Assembly (NCBI GenBank): GCA_002716585.1
Contig: PBBL01000016.1
Coordinates: forward strand, 1-64,000
Direction: 5' to 3'
Length of the DNA: 64,000 bases
From: Myxococcales bacterium
GTDB taxonomy: Bacteria; Myxococcota_A; Bradymonadia; Bradymonadales; GCA-2716585
Made by a program: the position numbers and the translations under genes. Shown here piece by piece: positions 1-9,015 of this stretch. The notes beneath the pieces were generated by a model. The model made no database searches. It worked only from the letters and a program-made list of their open reading frames with translations, and was not told where the DNA came from. Positions within the stretch are counted from its first letter, which is position 1. Each line of letters begins with the position of its first letter.

Positions 1-48
1 CGAAACCCGCCGCAACCTCCAACGTCGCCCCAAACCGGATTGCAGCCC

Positions 49-903
49 ATGAAGAAGCGAACCCAGGACCGCGAGACCGTACTCGCCGCCGATCAAACCG
101 GAGAGCTGATCGTCGAAGGGGTTCCAGGCCTGACGCGGATCCTGGGCCAGAACTTCGATCTGACGCCCGCCGCCGAGCCCAACCGAGCCCCCACCGCGCC
201 ACAACGCGCCTCCGAGCCGCTGTGGCTCAAGGCGTACCAGGCCAGCCAGAGCTACGAGCAGCTCGCCGCCGAGGCGAAGCTGGAGGGGCTCAGCATCCTC
301 AGCCTCCAACAGGCGTTCACGGCGGTCCGCGGCCGCCTGGTCCGGGCGGACTTCGAGGACTTCACCCTGGAGTCCATCATCCGCGACGCGGATGTCTCCG
401 AAGGCGAGGCGGACGCGCTGCGGGGACACTTCAAGGACGCCATCGAGCTGACCAACGAGCTGCTGCTCCGCTACTGGTACAGCGCCCTCTTCGCCGACCT
501 CTCCAAGGCCGCGGTGGACGGCGCGTCGGTCGCCGACCGGATCACCGCCCTCGGCCTGCGCCACATGGAGCGCGCCCGCCAGGATCCCGAGCTGGGCAAG
601 GCCGTCGCCGACCTCCTCTTTCGAACTGAGCTGCGCGCCCGCGCCCCCCGCGACCTCCTCGCGCGCCTCGACACCTTCAACACCCGCGCCACCAAGACGA
701 TCGCCGGGCTCATCGCCGAAGGGCAGATGCTCAACCAGATCCGCGAAGGCGACCCGGCGCAGCTCGCCATGGTCACCTTCACCTCCTACTTTGGCTTCGT
801 CAGCCTCCTCGGCAACCCGCAGATCCTCGTCAGCAAGGGGATCTACCTCGATGAGATGGCGCGTCGCGTCGTCGAGGTGACGGTGGAAGGGCTCAAGATC
901 TGA
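49..903 (+). CDS. TetR/AcrR-like regulator with long N-terminal extension
   Basis: Predicted all-helical protein of about 284 residues. Residues ~100-145 read like a degenerate TetR helix-turn-helix: FTLESIIRDADVSEG, followed by a spaced aromatic/acidic helix (HFKDAIELTNELLLRYW). The C-terminal half (HMERARQDPELGKAV, then LIAEGQMLNQIREGDPAQLA, then YFGFVSLLGNP) resembles a TetR ligand-binding domain. The first ~90 residues are an extra segment not usual for the family, which is normally about 200 residues. The frame stays open to the window's left edge. I took ATG 49 over TTG 40, but no Shine-Dalgarno is visible for either, so the true start may lie further upstream. The gene converges on miaB. 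The family call is by pattern only; it could be a non-DNA-binding relative. Confidence 0.6.
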   Translation: MKKRTQDRETVLAADQTGELIVEGVPGLTRILGQNFDLTPAAEPNRAPTAPQRASEPLWLKAYQASQSYEQLAAEAKLEGLSILSLQQAFTAVRGRLVRADFEDFTLESIIRDADVSEGEADALRGHFKDAIELTNELLLRYWYSALFADLSKAAVDGASVADRITALGLRHMERARQDPELGKAVADLLFRTELRARAPRDLLARLDTFNTRATKTIAGLIAEGQMLNQIREGDPAQLAMVTFTSYFGFVSLLGNPQILVSKGIYLDEMARRVVEVTVEGLKI

Positions 904-932
904 TATGGGTTGCTCTCAAGGGGGCGTCTCGG

Positions 933-963
933 CGCCTGAAGTGAACCACGTTCACTTCAGGCG
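933..963. terminator. Perfect 14-bp-stem hairpin between convergent genes
   Basis: The arms CGCCTGAAGTGAAC (933-946) and GTTCACTTCAGGCG (950-963) are exactly complementary around a CAC loop. It lies 30 nt after the TetR-like stop and about 70 nt beyond the miaB stop, so it could terminate both transcripts. No T-tract follows on either strand, so this is either a rho-independent-like structure or a protein-binding palindrome. Confidence 0.55.
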
Positions 964-1031
964 GGCGCTCCGCCTCAGGTCACGATGTGACTGACTCGTC
1001 TCGGGTCACGATGTGATCGACTCGCCTCGGG

Positions 1032-2459
<1,428 letters not shown>

Positions 2460-2546
2460 GATTCCAACCACATGCGTTGAGGAGTCATCGCCACGGCGAT
2501 GGCCGGCCCGTGAGCCTAGTCAGGTCGCCGCAGCGTGTCAACAGGC

Positions 2547-2575
2547 TTGACAGCCGCAGGCGGTGGCACTAATGT
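2547..2575 (+). promoter_or_regulatory. Near-consensus sigma70 promoter for rplC
   Basis: TTGACA (2547-2552), a 17-bp spacer and TAATGT (2570-2575) match the housekeeping promoter closely. The predicted start is near 2582, giving a leader of about 150 nt before rplC. A leader of that length could host autogenous control, but I saw no structure I can assign to a known ribosomal-protein leader. Confidence 0.7.
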
Positions 2576-2731
2576 GCCTCGGCCCTTCGATAAGGCGAGG
2601 TTCGGCTCGCACGAGGGGCTTGGCTTCGGCCCTTCACGACCCCGGTGTCATGGGGCGTGAGCGGTCCTCTTCGCACGACGAACGACCGCAACGGGCTCAT
2701 CATCATCACATCTCAATCAGGAGGCCACACC

Positions 2732-3439
2732 ATGAAAGGTTTGCTCGCGCGCAAGATCGGCATGACCCAGGTCTACACCACGGACGGGCGTCGTATCCCC
2801 GTCACGGTGCTCGACGCCAGCTCCAACGTCGTCGTTCAGAAGAAGAGCGCCCAGGGTAAGGACGGCTACACCGCCATCAAGATCGGCTTCGGCGAAGCCC
2901 ACAAGATGGAGAAGGAGGGCACCGAGCCCCGCTGGCGTCTGACGAAGCCGATGGTCGGCGTCTTCCAGAAGGCCGGCATCGAGGTGCCCCGCACCAAGCT
3001 CACCGAGCTGCGCGTCTCCGAGACGGAGCTGGACAGCTACGAGGTCGGCCAGGAGCTGCCCGCGACCCTGTTCAAGTCCGGTCAGTACGTGGACGTCACC
3101 GGCACCTCCAAGGGCCGCGGCTTCACGGGCGTCATGAAGCGCCACAACTTCAAGGGCATGAAGGCCTCCCACGGTACCCACGAGTACTTCCGCCACGGCG
3201 GCTCCATCGGCGCCAGCGCCGACCCCGCGCGCGTCTTCAAGGGCACCAAGATGGCCGGGCAGCACGGCAACGCCCGCACCACCGTCCAGAACATCCACGT
3301 CGTCGAGGTGATCGAGGAGGACAACCTCATCCTCGTCAAGGGCGGCGTCCCTGGCCCCAACGGCGCCATCGTGCTCGTCCGCACCGCGGTCAAGAAGCCC
3401 CGCATCGTCAAGCCGATCGAGGCCCCGGAGGAGGGCTGA
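2732..3439 (+). CDS. rplC: 50S ribosomal protein L3
   Basis: Large-subunit protein that binds near the 3' end of 23S rRNA and helps start 50S assembly. The protein begins MKGLLARKIGMTQVY, the canonical L3 start, and includes VTGTSKGRGFTGVMKRHNF and KMAGQHGNARTT, the loop whose glutamine is methylated by PrmB in other bacteria. At 235 residues it is slightly longer than usual because of an acidic/proline insertion near residues 50-90 and a C-terminal tail. ATG 2732 follows AGGAGG (2719-2724) at ideal spacing, so the longer frame from 2645 is not the start. Unusually, none of its normal S10-operon partners (rpsJ, rplD, rplW, rplB) is present. It may be the sole relocated rplC or a second copy. 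Confidence 0.95.
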   Translation: MKGLLARKIGMTQVYTTDGRRIPVTVLDASSNVVVQKKSAQGKDGYTAIKIGFGEAHKMEKEGTEPRWRLTKPMVGVFQKAGIEVPRTKLTELRVSETELDSYEVGQELPATLFKSGQYVDVTGTSKGRGFTGVMKRHNFKGMKASHGTHEYFRHGGSIGASADPARVFKGTKMAGQHGNARTTVQNIHVVEVIEEDNLILVKGGVPGPNGAIVLVRTAVKKPRIVKPIEAPEEG

Positions 3440-3486
3440 TCGCTCGCCGCTGCTGAGGTCCTCGCCTCCCATCGCCCGAGGCGATC

Positions 3487-3657
3487 ATGTTTCCCAGACA
3501 CATCCTTGAGCTGATGCAGTGCCCGGCGTGCGGCAACCCCGATCTCGGGATCGGGAACCGCCGCCAACCCGATCTGGTCTGTGAGGCCTGCGGGGAGCGC
3601 TACCCGTTCGAGGATGGCATCCCCGACCTGATCCCCCGGAGCACGGTCCAGCAGTAA
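3487..3657 (+). CDS. Trm112-like zinc ribbon, probable N-terminal part of a split methyltransferase
   Basis: A 56-residue frame starting MFPRHILELMQCPACG, with two Cys pairs (CPACG and CEACGERYPFEDGIPDLIP). This is the Trm112/YcaR-type zinc ribbon that often sits as the N-terminal domain of SAM-dependent methyltransferases. The TAA at 3655-3657 is in the same frame as the methyltransferase that follows, and the codons after it keep reading plausible protein (RYYRTDTLLNLIAPLYNV). Either the gene is a two-domain protein interrupted by a nonsense codon, or the domains are now separate polypeptides. It lies about 50 nt after rplC and may be cotranscribed with it. It has no strong Shine-Dalgarno. 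Confidence 0.7.
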   Translation: MFPRHILELMQCPACGNPDLGIGNRRQPDLVCEACGERYPFEDGIPDLIPRSTVQQ

Positions 3658-3723
3658 CGCTACTACCGCACCGACACCCTCCTCAACCTGATCGCGCCCC
3701 TCTACAACGTCGCCGCGCCGCTC

Positions 3724-4311
3724 ATGAGCCTGATCGGCTGGCAGTGCCCGCCGCTGCGCTACGTGGACAAGGCCCACAAGGCGATCGGGCGCAGCCGCGG
3801 CGGCGTCTACCTGGAGTGCCCCATCGGGACCGGGCTGCTCCTGGGGCACATCCAGCCTCAGGAGCACGTCGACTCCCCGTTCATCGGCGTGGACTCCTCC
3901 TGGGGGATGCTCCGTCAAGCGCGGCAGCGCTTCGACGCGCTCGGGCTCTCCGATCGGGTCTTCCTGATGCGGTGCGACCCCGAGCACCTCCCCTTCAAGG
4001 ACGGCACCATCCGCTCGCTCCAGTCCACCAACGGCATGCACACCTTCAACGACCGCACCCGCGTCCTGCGCGAGTTCGATCGGCTCCTTGAGCCTGGGGG
4101 TTATGTCTCGGGCAGCACCCTGGTGCGCGGCCAAGGCGTGATGGCGGACACCATCCTCGGCATGTACGAGCGCTACGGCGTCTTCCCGATGCTGCGCAGC
4201 CGCGAGTTCGTGATCCGCGAACTCAAGCAGACCCTGCGCTACCCCGGGATCCAGTACGAGACCCACGGCTCGATCCTCTTCTTCTCCGGGACCCGGCCTG
4301 GCGACGAGTGA
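3724..4311 (+). CDS. Class I SAM-dependent methyltransferase domain downstream of in-frame stop
   Basis: Rossmann methyltransferase, substrate unknown. Motif I is the divergent VYLECPIGTGLLL, followed by the acidic strand FIGVDSSWGMLRQARQRF, motif II-like RCDPEHLPFKDGTIRSLQ, and LREFDRLLEPGGYVSGSTL, as in ubiquinone/menaquinone-type methyltransferases. The first in-frame ATG is 3724, but coding-like sequence begins right after the stop at 3657 and no ribosome-binding site precedes 3724. That favours a former or readthrough fusion with the zinc ribbon upstream. The GxGxG loop is altered (CPIGTG), which is tolerated in some relatives. If the stop is real, this half may be untranslated. Confidence 0.75.
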   Translation: MSLIGWQCPPLRYVDKAHKAIGRSRGGVYLECPIGTGLLLGHIQPQEHVDSPFIGVDSSWGMLRQARQRFDALGLSDRVFLMRCDPEHLPFKDGTIRSLQSTNGMHTFNDRTRVLREFDRLLEPGGYVSGSTLVRGQGVMADTILGMYERYGVFPMLRSREFVIRELKQTLRYPGIQYETHGSILFFSGTRPGDE

Positions 4312-4323
4312 CCCGCGGCGCGA

Positions 4324-6423
4324 TCACCCCGTGAACTTGATGATCCCGTAGCGACCGTAACCGGTCTGCCCCACCAGCACGTCGCGGTTGGCGACCTGCG
4401 CGGTGAACGCCTCGTCCACCTTCGGGTTGACCTGGAAGATCTTGGCGAGGTCGTCGCGCTTGAGAAACAGGAGGATGCTCTCCTCGTTGGCGCGGACGTC
4501 CGCGACGCAGGGGTCATCGGTCATCGCCGAGACCGTCCCGAAGAAGTCCCCGCTGGAGAGCGTGGTCACGATCCGGGTCCCCCCGTCCTCCTCCTGCACC
4601 ATCACCACCATCTCGCCCTGGAGCACGAGGTAGACGCCAACCCCAAGCTCCCCCTGACGGATCACGAGCTGCCCCTGGAGGGCGTCCACGCGCTCAAACA
4701 GCGGCACGAGGCGGTTGCGCTCCCGCACGCTCAAGCTGCGAAACAGCGGGCTCCCCGCCAGCAGGTTGTTGAGCAGGCGGGCGTGGTAGAAGTCCCACAG
4801 CACCTTCCAGATCTCGGGGGTCTCCTCCGCAAGCTCGGCGATCACCTCCTCCTCCAGCTCAAGCAGATCGACCGTGTTGGCGGCGCGCACCAGCGCCTGG
4901 CGCGACCTCCCCGTCAACAGCTGGAACTCCCCGAAGAACTCCCCTCGCCCCAGCTCGGCGAGGTAGGTGCGGGTGCCGTCGTCGTTCTGGCGCAGGACGT
5001 CCACCGAGCCGTTGACGATCAAGAACAGCGCCCGGTTGTTGTGGTCCCGATCCGAGAGGATCGTCTCGCCCGAGGGGACGCGCCGCAGGTTGATCCGCTT
5101 GAGCAGCTCCACGAAGGTCGCCGGGGAGAGCCGAGAGAACAGCGGCGTCTGAGGCAGATCGGCGCGGCTGATGGAGATCGCCGCAGGCGAGATGACCTGG
5201 GGCCGCAGCACCTCGGGGCGCTCCGGCCCGCCGAACCGATCGAGGACGTCCATGTCCCGAGGGGGGCGGCCGGGCTGGGGGCGCTCCACGCGGGTCACCT
5301 CCGTGCGGTCGTTCATGGACAGGCCCACGGGCGGCGCCATCCGTTGGAAGGTCTGCTTGGCTCGGGGCGTGGGCGGCTCCGGCAGGCGCGGCGCCAGGTA
5401 GCGGGGCTCGCTGGTCACCCCCGCGTCTCGGGAGCGGCCGAGCACCTCCCCCAGGTCGTCGGTGAGCTTCACCCGGGGAGGCTCGCTCGGCGAGGGGGGA
5501 GGGAGCGGCTTCGACCGCTCGGGTTGGGCCGCAGCGCTCGGGGCGGGCTTCGGGCGAGGGACCGACGGGGCCTCCTGGGTCTTCGCGCTGGGGTCGGTCG
5601 AGCCCGGCAAGAAGAAGTCCGCCTCGTCGATGGCCGAGAAGACCGCCTCGATCTCCGCCTCGGTGAAGGGACGGATGACGGTGTCGTCGAGCCCCCAGGT
5701 CGCGTCCCCACCCTTGAGCAGCTCCGCCTCCTCGGCGCTCAGCACCTCATCGACCGACAGCTCCAGGGTGTTGGCGCGCGACGCCCGGACGTCCTCGCCG
5801 TCCGCCACCTCCTCCTCGATCTCGTCGCTGATCAGGATGTCCGGCTCGGAGATGGGTGGGACGCCCACCTGGGCCAGCTCAAACTCCTCCCCTTCGGGCT
5901 CCTCCTCCGGCAGGGAGATGTTCAGCGCGCGGCGGAGCACCCGCTCCGGGTAGGGGACCGCGTTCGAGCCCGCGGCGTCTCGCTTGAGCGGATCCAGCTC
6001 GTTGGTCTGGCGAAGCTCGTCGGCGTCCATGACGACCATCAGATCATCCTCGGACAGCTCCTCGACGGCGAGCGAGGGCTCCAGGACGATCAGCTCGTCC
6101 AGCGACTCAGGCTCCTTGCGCTCAATGACCTCGACGACGCGGGCGGCGCTGCTCGCGGAGGGCTTGCGCGCGTAGAGGCTCGCCATGAACAGCAGAGTCT
6201 CGGTGTGGTGGGGATCCAGCTCGATGATCGCCTTGCAGGCGGCGATCGCCTCCATGAGCAGCCCCTCCGCCGCGAGCTGGCGCCCGGCCTGGGCGTACTG
6301 CTCCACGGCGCGCTGCGGCTTGCCCTGGGCCTTCCACATCGCGGCGAGCCGCAGCCGGGCGTCGATGTTGGTGGGGTCCTCTCGGATGAGGCCTTCGTAA
6401 AAAGCGATCTGTTCGTTCACCAC
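4324..6423 (-). CDS. TPR protein with tandem cyclic-nucleotide-binding-like domains
   Basis: A 699-residue cytoplasmic protein. Residues ~1-110 form TPR-like helices (EGLIREDPTNIDARLRLAAM). Residues ~110-410 are an acidic then proline/arginine-rich linker of low complexity. Two Crp/cNMP-type beta-roll domains follow, starting near residue 428 (PLFSRLSPATFVELL, with GEFFGEFQLLTGRSRQA as the phosphate-binding cassette) and near 557 (SPLFRSLSVRERNRL, with GDFFGTVSAMTDDP). The first cassette (FGE plus downstream RxA-like SRQA) resembles nucleotide-binding domains; the second lacks the arginine. There is no HTH, so this is a sensor or scaffold, not a Crp regulator. Two GTG codons (6423, 6420) compete for the start. 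The ligand cannot be read from sequence. Confidence 0.8.
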   Translation of the reverse strand: MVNEQIAFYEGLIREDPTNIDARLRLAAMWKAQGKPQRAVEQYAQAGRQLAAEGLLMEAIAACKAIIELDPHHTETLLFMASLYARKPSASSAARVVEVIERKEPESLDELIVLEPSLAVEELSEDDLMVVMDADELRQTNELDPLKRDAAGSNAVPYPERVLRRALNISLPEEEPEGEEFELAQVGVPPISEPDILISDEIEEEVADGEDVRASRANTLELSVDEVLSAEEAELLKGGDATWGLDDTVIRPFTEAEIEAVFSAIDEADFFLPGSTDPSAKTQEAPSVPRPKPAPSAAAQPERSKPLPPPSPSEPPRVKLTDDLGEVLGRSRDAGVTSEPRYLAPRLPEPPTPRAKQTFQRMAPPVGLSMNDRTEVTRVERPQPGRPPRDMDVLDRFGGPERPEVLRPQVISPAAISISRADLPQTPLFSRLSPATFVELLKRINLRRVPSGETILSDRDHNNRALFLIVNGSVDVLRQNDDGTRTYLAELGRGEFFGEFQLLTGRSRQALVRAANTVDLLELEEEVIAELAEETPEIWKVLWDFYHARLLNNLLAGSPLFRSLSVRERNRLVPLFERVDALQGQLVIRQGELGVGVYLVLQGEMVVMVQEEDGGTRIVTTLSSGDFFGTVSAMTDDPCVADVRANEESILLFLKRDDLAKIFQVNPKVDEAFTAQVANRDVLVGQTGYGRYGIIKFTG

Positions 6424-6513
6424 GTGCCCTGCACAGCTCCGAGCCCAACACCACTTACGTCGCTGGTCCGTGAGTGTACCACAGCCTGACGCGGATCTGT
6501 CACGTCAAGCGCC

Positions 6514-7359
6514 TCAGACGGCGATGCGCTCCTCAAAGACCGCCAGCTCCGCGACCTCGTCGGCGGTGGCGATGGCGGTCGCCTCGCGGGCGGCCTCCTC
6601 GGTGACGTCGAGGGTGAGCATGAGGTCTTCGAGCTGGCAGCTGACCTCGCGGGTGTCGTCGGTGAGCAGCGAGGACTCGCGCAGCAGATCGATGATGTCC
6701 TCGATCATGGACAGCTGGGTGAAGATCACCTCGCGCTCCTCGTGGGCATGCTGGAGCTGCTCCTGGCGTCGCCGGAGCACGGCCTGCCGCGACGCCTTGA
6801 TCGCCCCGAGGCGCGGCGAGGCCCGCTCGACCTCGCGGGCGAGGTCGTCGATCTGGCGGTAGAGGTGAAGCTCGTCGGCCTGATCGAGGAGGCGCTCGAC
6901 GTTGTGGAGATCACGCAGCAGGCGGAGGGCGGTCTCGGGGAGGCGCGCGAGCTGCTCCTGGACCTGCTGCCAGGTCGGATCCTGGGGTCGGTGGTCGAGG
7001 CTCTGGGAGACGGACCAGACGCGGTTGCGGATGATCCAGAAGCGGTTCTGGTGCCCGAGGGGCAGGCTCTGGAGGATCTTCTGCTCGCGTTGGCGCTGCT
7101 CCTGGCGGCGGCGCTGATCGCGGGCGCGGCGCTGGCGCGCGTTGGCGCGACGCCGCAGCGGGCCGATCCAGGGTGAGGCGAGGATGGTGCCGGTGAGCAG
7201 TGAGAGGATGACGCCGAGGGTGGCGGAGTGGGAGAGGGCGAAGGTCGCGATCAGGCCCATGAGCGTGATGACGAACGTCGCCGGCTCGGAGGCGGTCGAG
7301 AGGCGGACCTGGTTGGGCGTCAACGGATCGGCGCCCCGTACTGAGACCAGCGTGTTCAT
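6514..7359 (-). CDS. Membrane-anchored coiled-coil protein of unknown function
   Basis: A 281-residue protein not recognised as a named family. Two hydrophobic segments near residues 25-65 (ATFVITLMGLIATFAL and ATLGVILSLLTGTILA) form a likely hairpin in the membrane. A very basic R/Q-rich stretch (RRRANARQRRARDQRRR) follows, then long amphipathic helices with coiled-coil character to the C-terminus. I chose ATG 7359 because GGGAGG lies just upstream; the longer frame to 7386 lacks this. It is transcribed in the same direction as the cNMP-domain gene 90 nt downstream and may share its operon. The topology suggests a cytoplasmic coiled-coil tethered to the inner membrane. Confidence 0.7.
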   Translation of the reverse strand: MNTLVSVRGADPLTPNQVRLSTASEPATFVITLMGLIATFALSHSATLGVILSLLTGTILASPWIGPLRRRANARQRRARDQRRRQEQRQREQKILQSLPLGHQNRFWIIRNRVWSVSQSLDHRPQDPTWQQVQEQLARLPETALRLLRDLHNVERLLDQADELHLYRQIDDLAREVERASPRLGAIKASRQAVLRRRQEQLQHAHEEREVIFTQLSMIEDIIDLLRESSLLTDDTREVSCQLEDLMLTLDVTEEAAREATAIATADEVAELAVFEERIAV

Positions 7360-7520
7360 GTGCACCTCCCTCGGCGGTTCAAACATCGATCCAGGCGGGT
7401 TGGCGCCGAGGTCCTATCCCCCCGCCTGGTGTGATGGTGGAAGTTCTCTCATCTCCCCCTCGTCCGTCATCGGGGCGTCATGTCCCCACTCTTCAACTCC
7501 ATCGTCTGATCGCGGCCAGT

Positions 7521-8177
7521 TCAGTAATCAGCCTGCTCAAACGATTGGATTTTCCAGGCGCCGTTCTCACGCACAAACACGATCCGATCGCCGTTGGGCA
7601 ACGGGAGGATCGCCTCCTCGCCACGGGTGACGATGCCGCCCCCGTCAGCGCGCGACACGCGGTCGCGGAGCGCCTCCATCTCGCTGATGTACGCGCTGCG
7701 GCGCTCGGTGCTGAGCAACCCGAGGATCGTCTCGAAGTCGCCCCGCTCGAGAGCGTCCGCGAACGCCGTCAGGGTCTCACGCGGAGTCTTTTGATCGCTC
7801 CGGGTCAGGTGCTGGTTGTCGAGGCGCCAGTCCGAGCCCGACCAGGAGAGCCTGGCCAGGTGCCCCATGTCGAGCGGGATCTCCGCCTGGACCTCGACGT
7901 GATCGTTGTCAGCGCGCGCCTCAAGAGACCTCGCCTGCTCAAGGACCATGTCGTAGTTGGTGTCGAACCAGGCCTCGAAGTCGTCCTCGCTCATCTCCAT
8001 CCGCATGGACGGGTCGAGCATGGCGTAGACCGCCGAGGCGTCGCGCGACTGGACGGCGCTGACGTAGCCCTGCACCGCGGACGTCGGCTGTTGCGCCATC
8101 GACGCGCCACAGCCCGCAGCGAGCGCGCTCGCCGCGATCACGATAACCAGCATGTTCTGTGTCGAAGAGTGCTCCAC
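7521..8177 (-). CDS. Predicted lipoprotein with two SnoaL/DUF4878-like halves
   Basis: A 218-residue exported lipoprotein. From GTG 8177 the signal runs through LVIVIAASALAAGC, with a clear lipobox (LAAGC, Cys23). The mature part has two similar alpha+beta halves: one begins AVQGYVSAVQSRDASAVYAMLDP and the other ETLTAFADALERGDFETILGLLS. That pattern is typical of NTF2-like/DUF4878-type lipoproteins, whose role is generally unknown. The n-region lacks a basic residue, which is slightly unusual. A hairpin lies in the 5' untranslated region (8194-8213). Function not assignable. Confidence 0.75.
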   Translation of the reverse strand: MEHSSTQNMLVIVIAASALAAGCGASMAQQPTSAVQGYVSAVQSRDASAVYAMLDPSMRMEMSEDDFEAWFDTNYDMVLEQARSLEARADNDHVEVQAEIPLDMGHLARLSWSGSDWRLDNQHLTRSDQKTPRETLTAFADALERGDFETILGLLSTERRSAYISEMEALRDRVSRADGGGIVTRGEEAILPLPNGDRIVFVRENGAWKIQSFEQADY

Positions 8178-8193
8178 GTTCGCCCCCAGACAG

Positions 8194-8213
8194 CCCTACC
8201 CTTCAAGGTAGGG
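8194..8213 (-). promoter_or_regulatory. Short inverted repeat upstream of lipoprotein start
   Basis: CCCTACC (8194-8200) and GGTAGGG (8207-8213) are exact inverted repeats around a 6-nt loop, ending 17 nt before the lipoprotein GTG. It could be an operator or a weak mRNA hairpin near the ribosome-binding region. Confidence 0.35.
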
Positions 8214-8304
8214 ATCGTCACCCGGATCTTCAACTCCCCAGGCACGCGCCCCCACCTCCTCGCCCCTCAAGCGCGGTCGTGTGCGGCGTCGCCCAGGGTG
8301 GTGC

Positions 8305-8334
8305 TTGAACGCTCGGGCCTGTATTTGGTATTCT
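8305..8334 (+). promoter_or_regulatory. Putative sigma70 promoter for the zinc-ribbon gene
   Basis: TTGAAC (8305-8310), an 18-bp spacer and TATTCT (8329-8334). The predicted transcript start near 8341 leaves a leader of about 85 nt before ATG 8427. It lies in the 250-bp divergent region between the lipoprotein and the zinc-ribbon gene. Confidence 0.5.
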
Positions 8335-8426
8335 ACGCCAGGTCACCGAGGTTGCGGTGAGCCGTTCTTATACCACGCGCACCTCACCATCGTCGGGTGG
8401 CGCGAAGCGGTCAAAGGCATATATCC

Positions 8427-8717
8427 ATGGATCAGGGCTATCACTGCAACGCGTGTGGCTACGAGCTGGCCCTTGAGGTCAAGGTCGCCCGCCGCGACAC
8501 CTGCGACAACTGCGGCGCCGATCTGCACGCCTGCGTCAACTGCAAGTTCTTCGACGAAGGGGCCGACACCTGCCGCGAGAACATCACCCGGTGGGTGCGT
8601 GATCGCGAGCGGTCCAACTTCTGCCAGTCCTTCACCTTCCGCGAGTCCTCGCCCGACCGCGCGGACGAGATCGCGGACGCCAAGTCCCGGCTCGACTCCC
8701 TCTTCAAGAACCTCTAG
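8427..8717 (+). CDS. Small zinc-ribbon protein, function unknown
   Basis: A 96-residue acidic protein starting MDQGYHCNACGYELALE. Cysteine pairs occur as CNACG and CDNCG, then CVNCKFFDEGADTC and a further Cys near FCQSF. The first four are arranged like a rubredoxin/zinc-ribbon knuckle pair, and the later cysteines could bind a second metal. The C-terminus (DEIADAKSRLDSLFKNL) is a single amphipathic helix. ATG 8427 is chosen because the zinc ribbon starts immediately after it; a GTG at 8397 is possible. It is convergent with the next gene, and the two stops share the same CTAG tetranucleotide. No enzymatic motif is visible, so a protein- or RNA-binding adaptor is the likeliest guess. Confidence 0.75.
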   Translation: MDQGYHCNACGYELALEVKVARRDTCDNCGADLHACVNCKFFDEGADTCRENITRWVRDRERSNFCQSFTFRESSPDRADEIADAKSRLDSLFKNL

Positions 8718-8959
8718 GGCGACGGCTCGCCCTCGGCCTCCCCATCCCCGCGCGCCGGGTGCTCCTCGGGCACCTCACAGGCGATCTCCGCGTCGGGGTC
8801 GAGCCGCTCCAGCAGCTCCATCAGATCGATGGACAGGTTCTCGATCACCACCTCCCCGTTCGGCTTGATGATGATCCGGCTCTGATAGGAGTCCTCCTCC
8901 GTCGCCTCGGCTTCGGTCGGGGTCTCGGGGGGCTGGGGCTGCTGTTCGTCGTCGGGCAT
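8714..8959 (-). CDS. Small acidic protein downstream of parB
   Basis: An 81-residue, strongly acidic protein not recognised as a family. The N-terminus (PDDEQQPQPPETPTEAEATEED) is disordered. A conserved-looking core (SRIIIKPNGEVVIENLSIDLMELLERLDPDAEIACEV) predicts beta-beta-alpha, and the C-terminal tail is acidic. ATG 8959 is preceded by AGGAG at good spacing, which rules out the longer frame to 8989. It lies 56 nt downstream of parB on the same strand and may be the last gene of a parA-parB-x unit. Its stop overlaps that of the convergent zinc-ribbon gene. Confidence 0.65.
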   Translation of the reverse strand: MPDDEQQPQPPETPTEAEATEEDSYQSRIIIKPNGEVVIENLSIDLMELLERLDPDAEIACEVPEEHPARGDGEAEGEPSP

Positions 8960-9015
8960 GGGGGCTCCTGGCCTGAAGGGGTGATTCACGACCTACCACG
9001 AGCGCTCGTCAGCGC

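Noticed and set aside
4783-6489. 568-residue plus-strand frame opposite the cNMP-domain gene
   Set aside because: Antisense artefact; the opposite strand encodes two clear cNMP-type domains.
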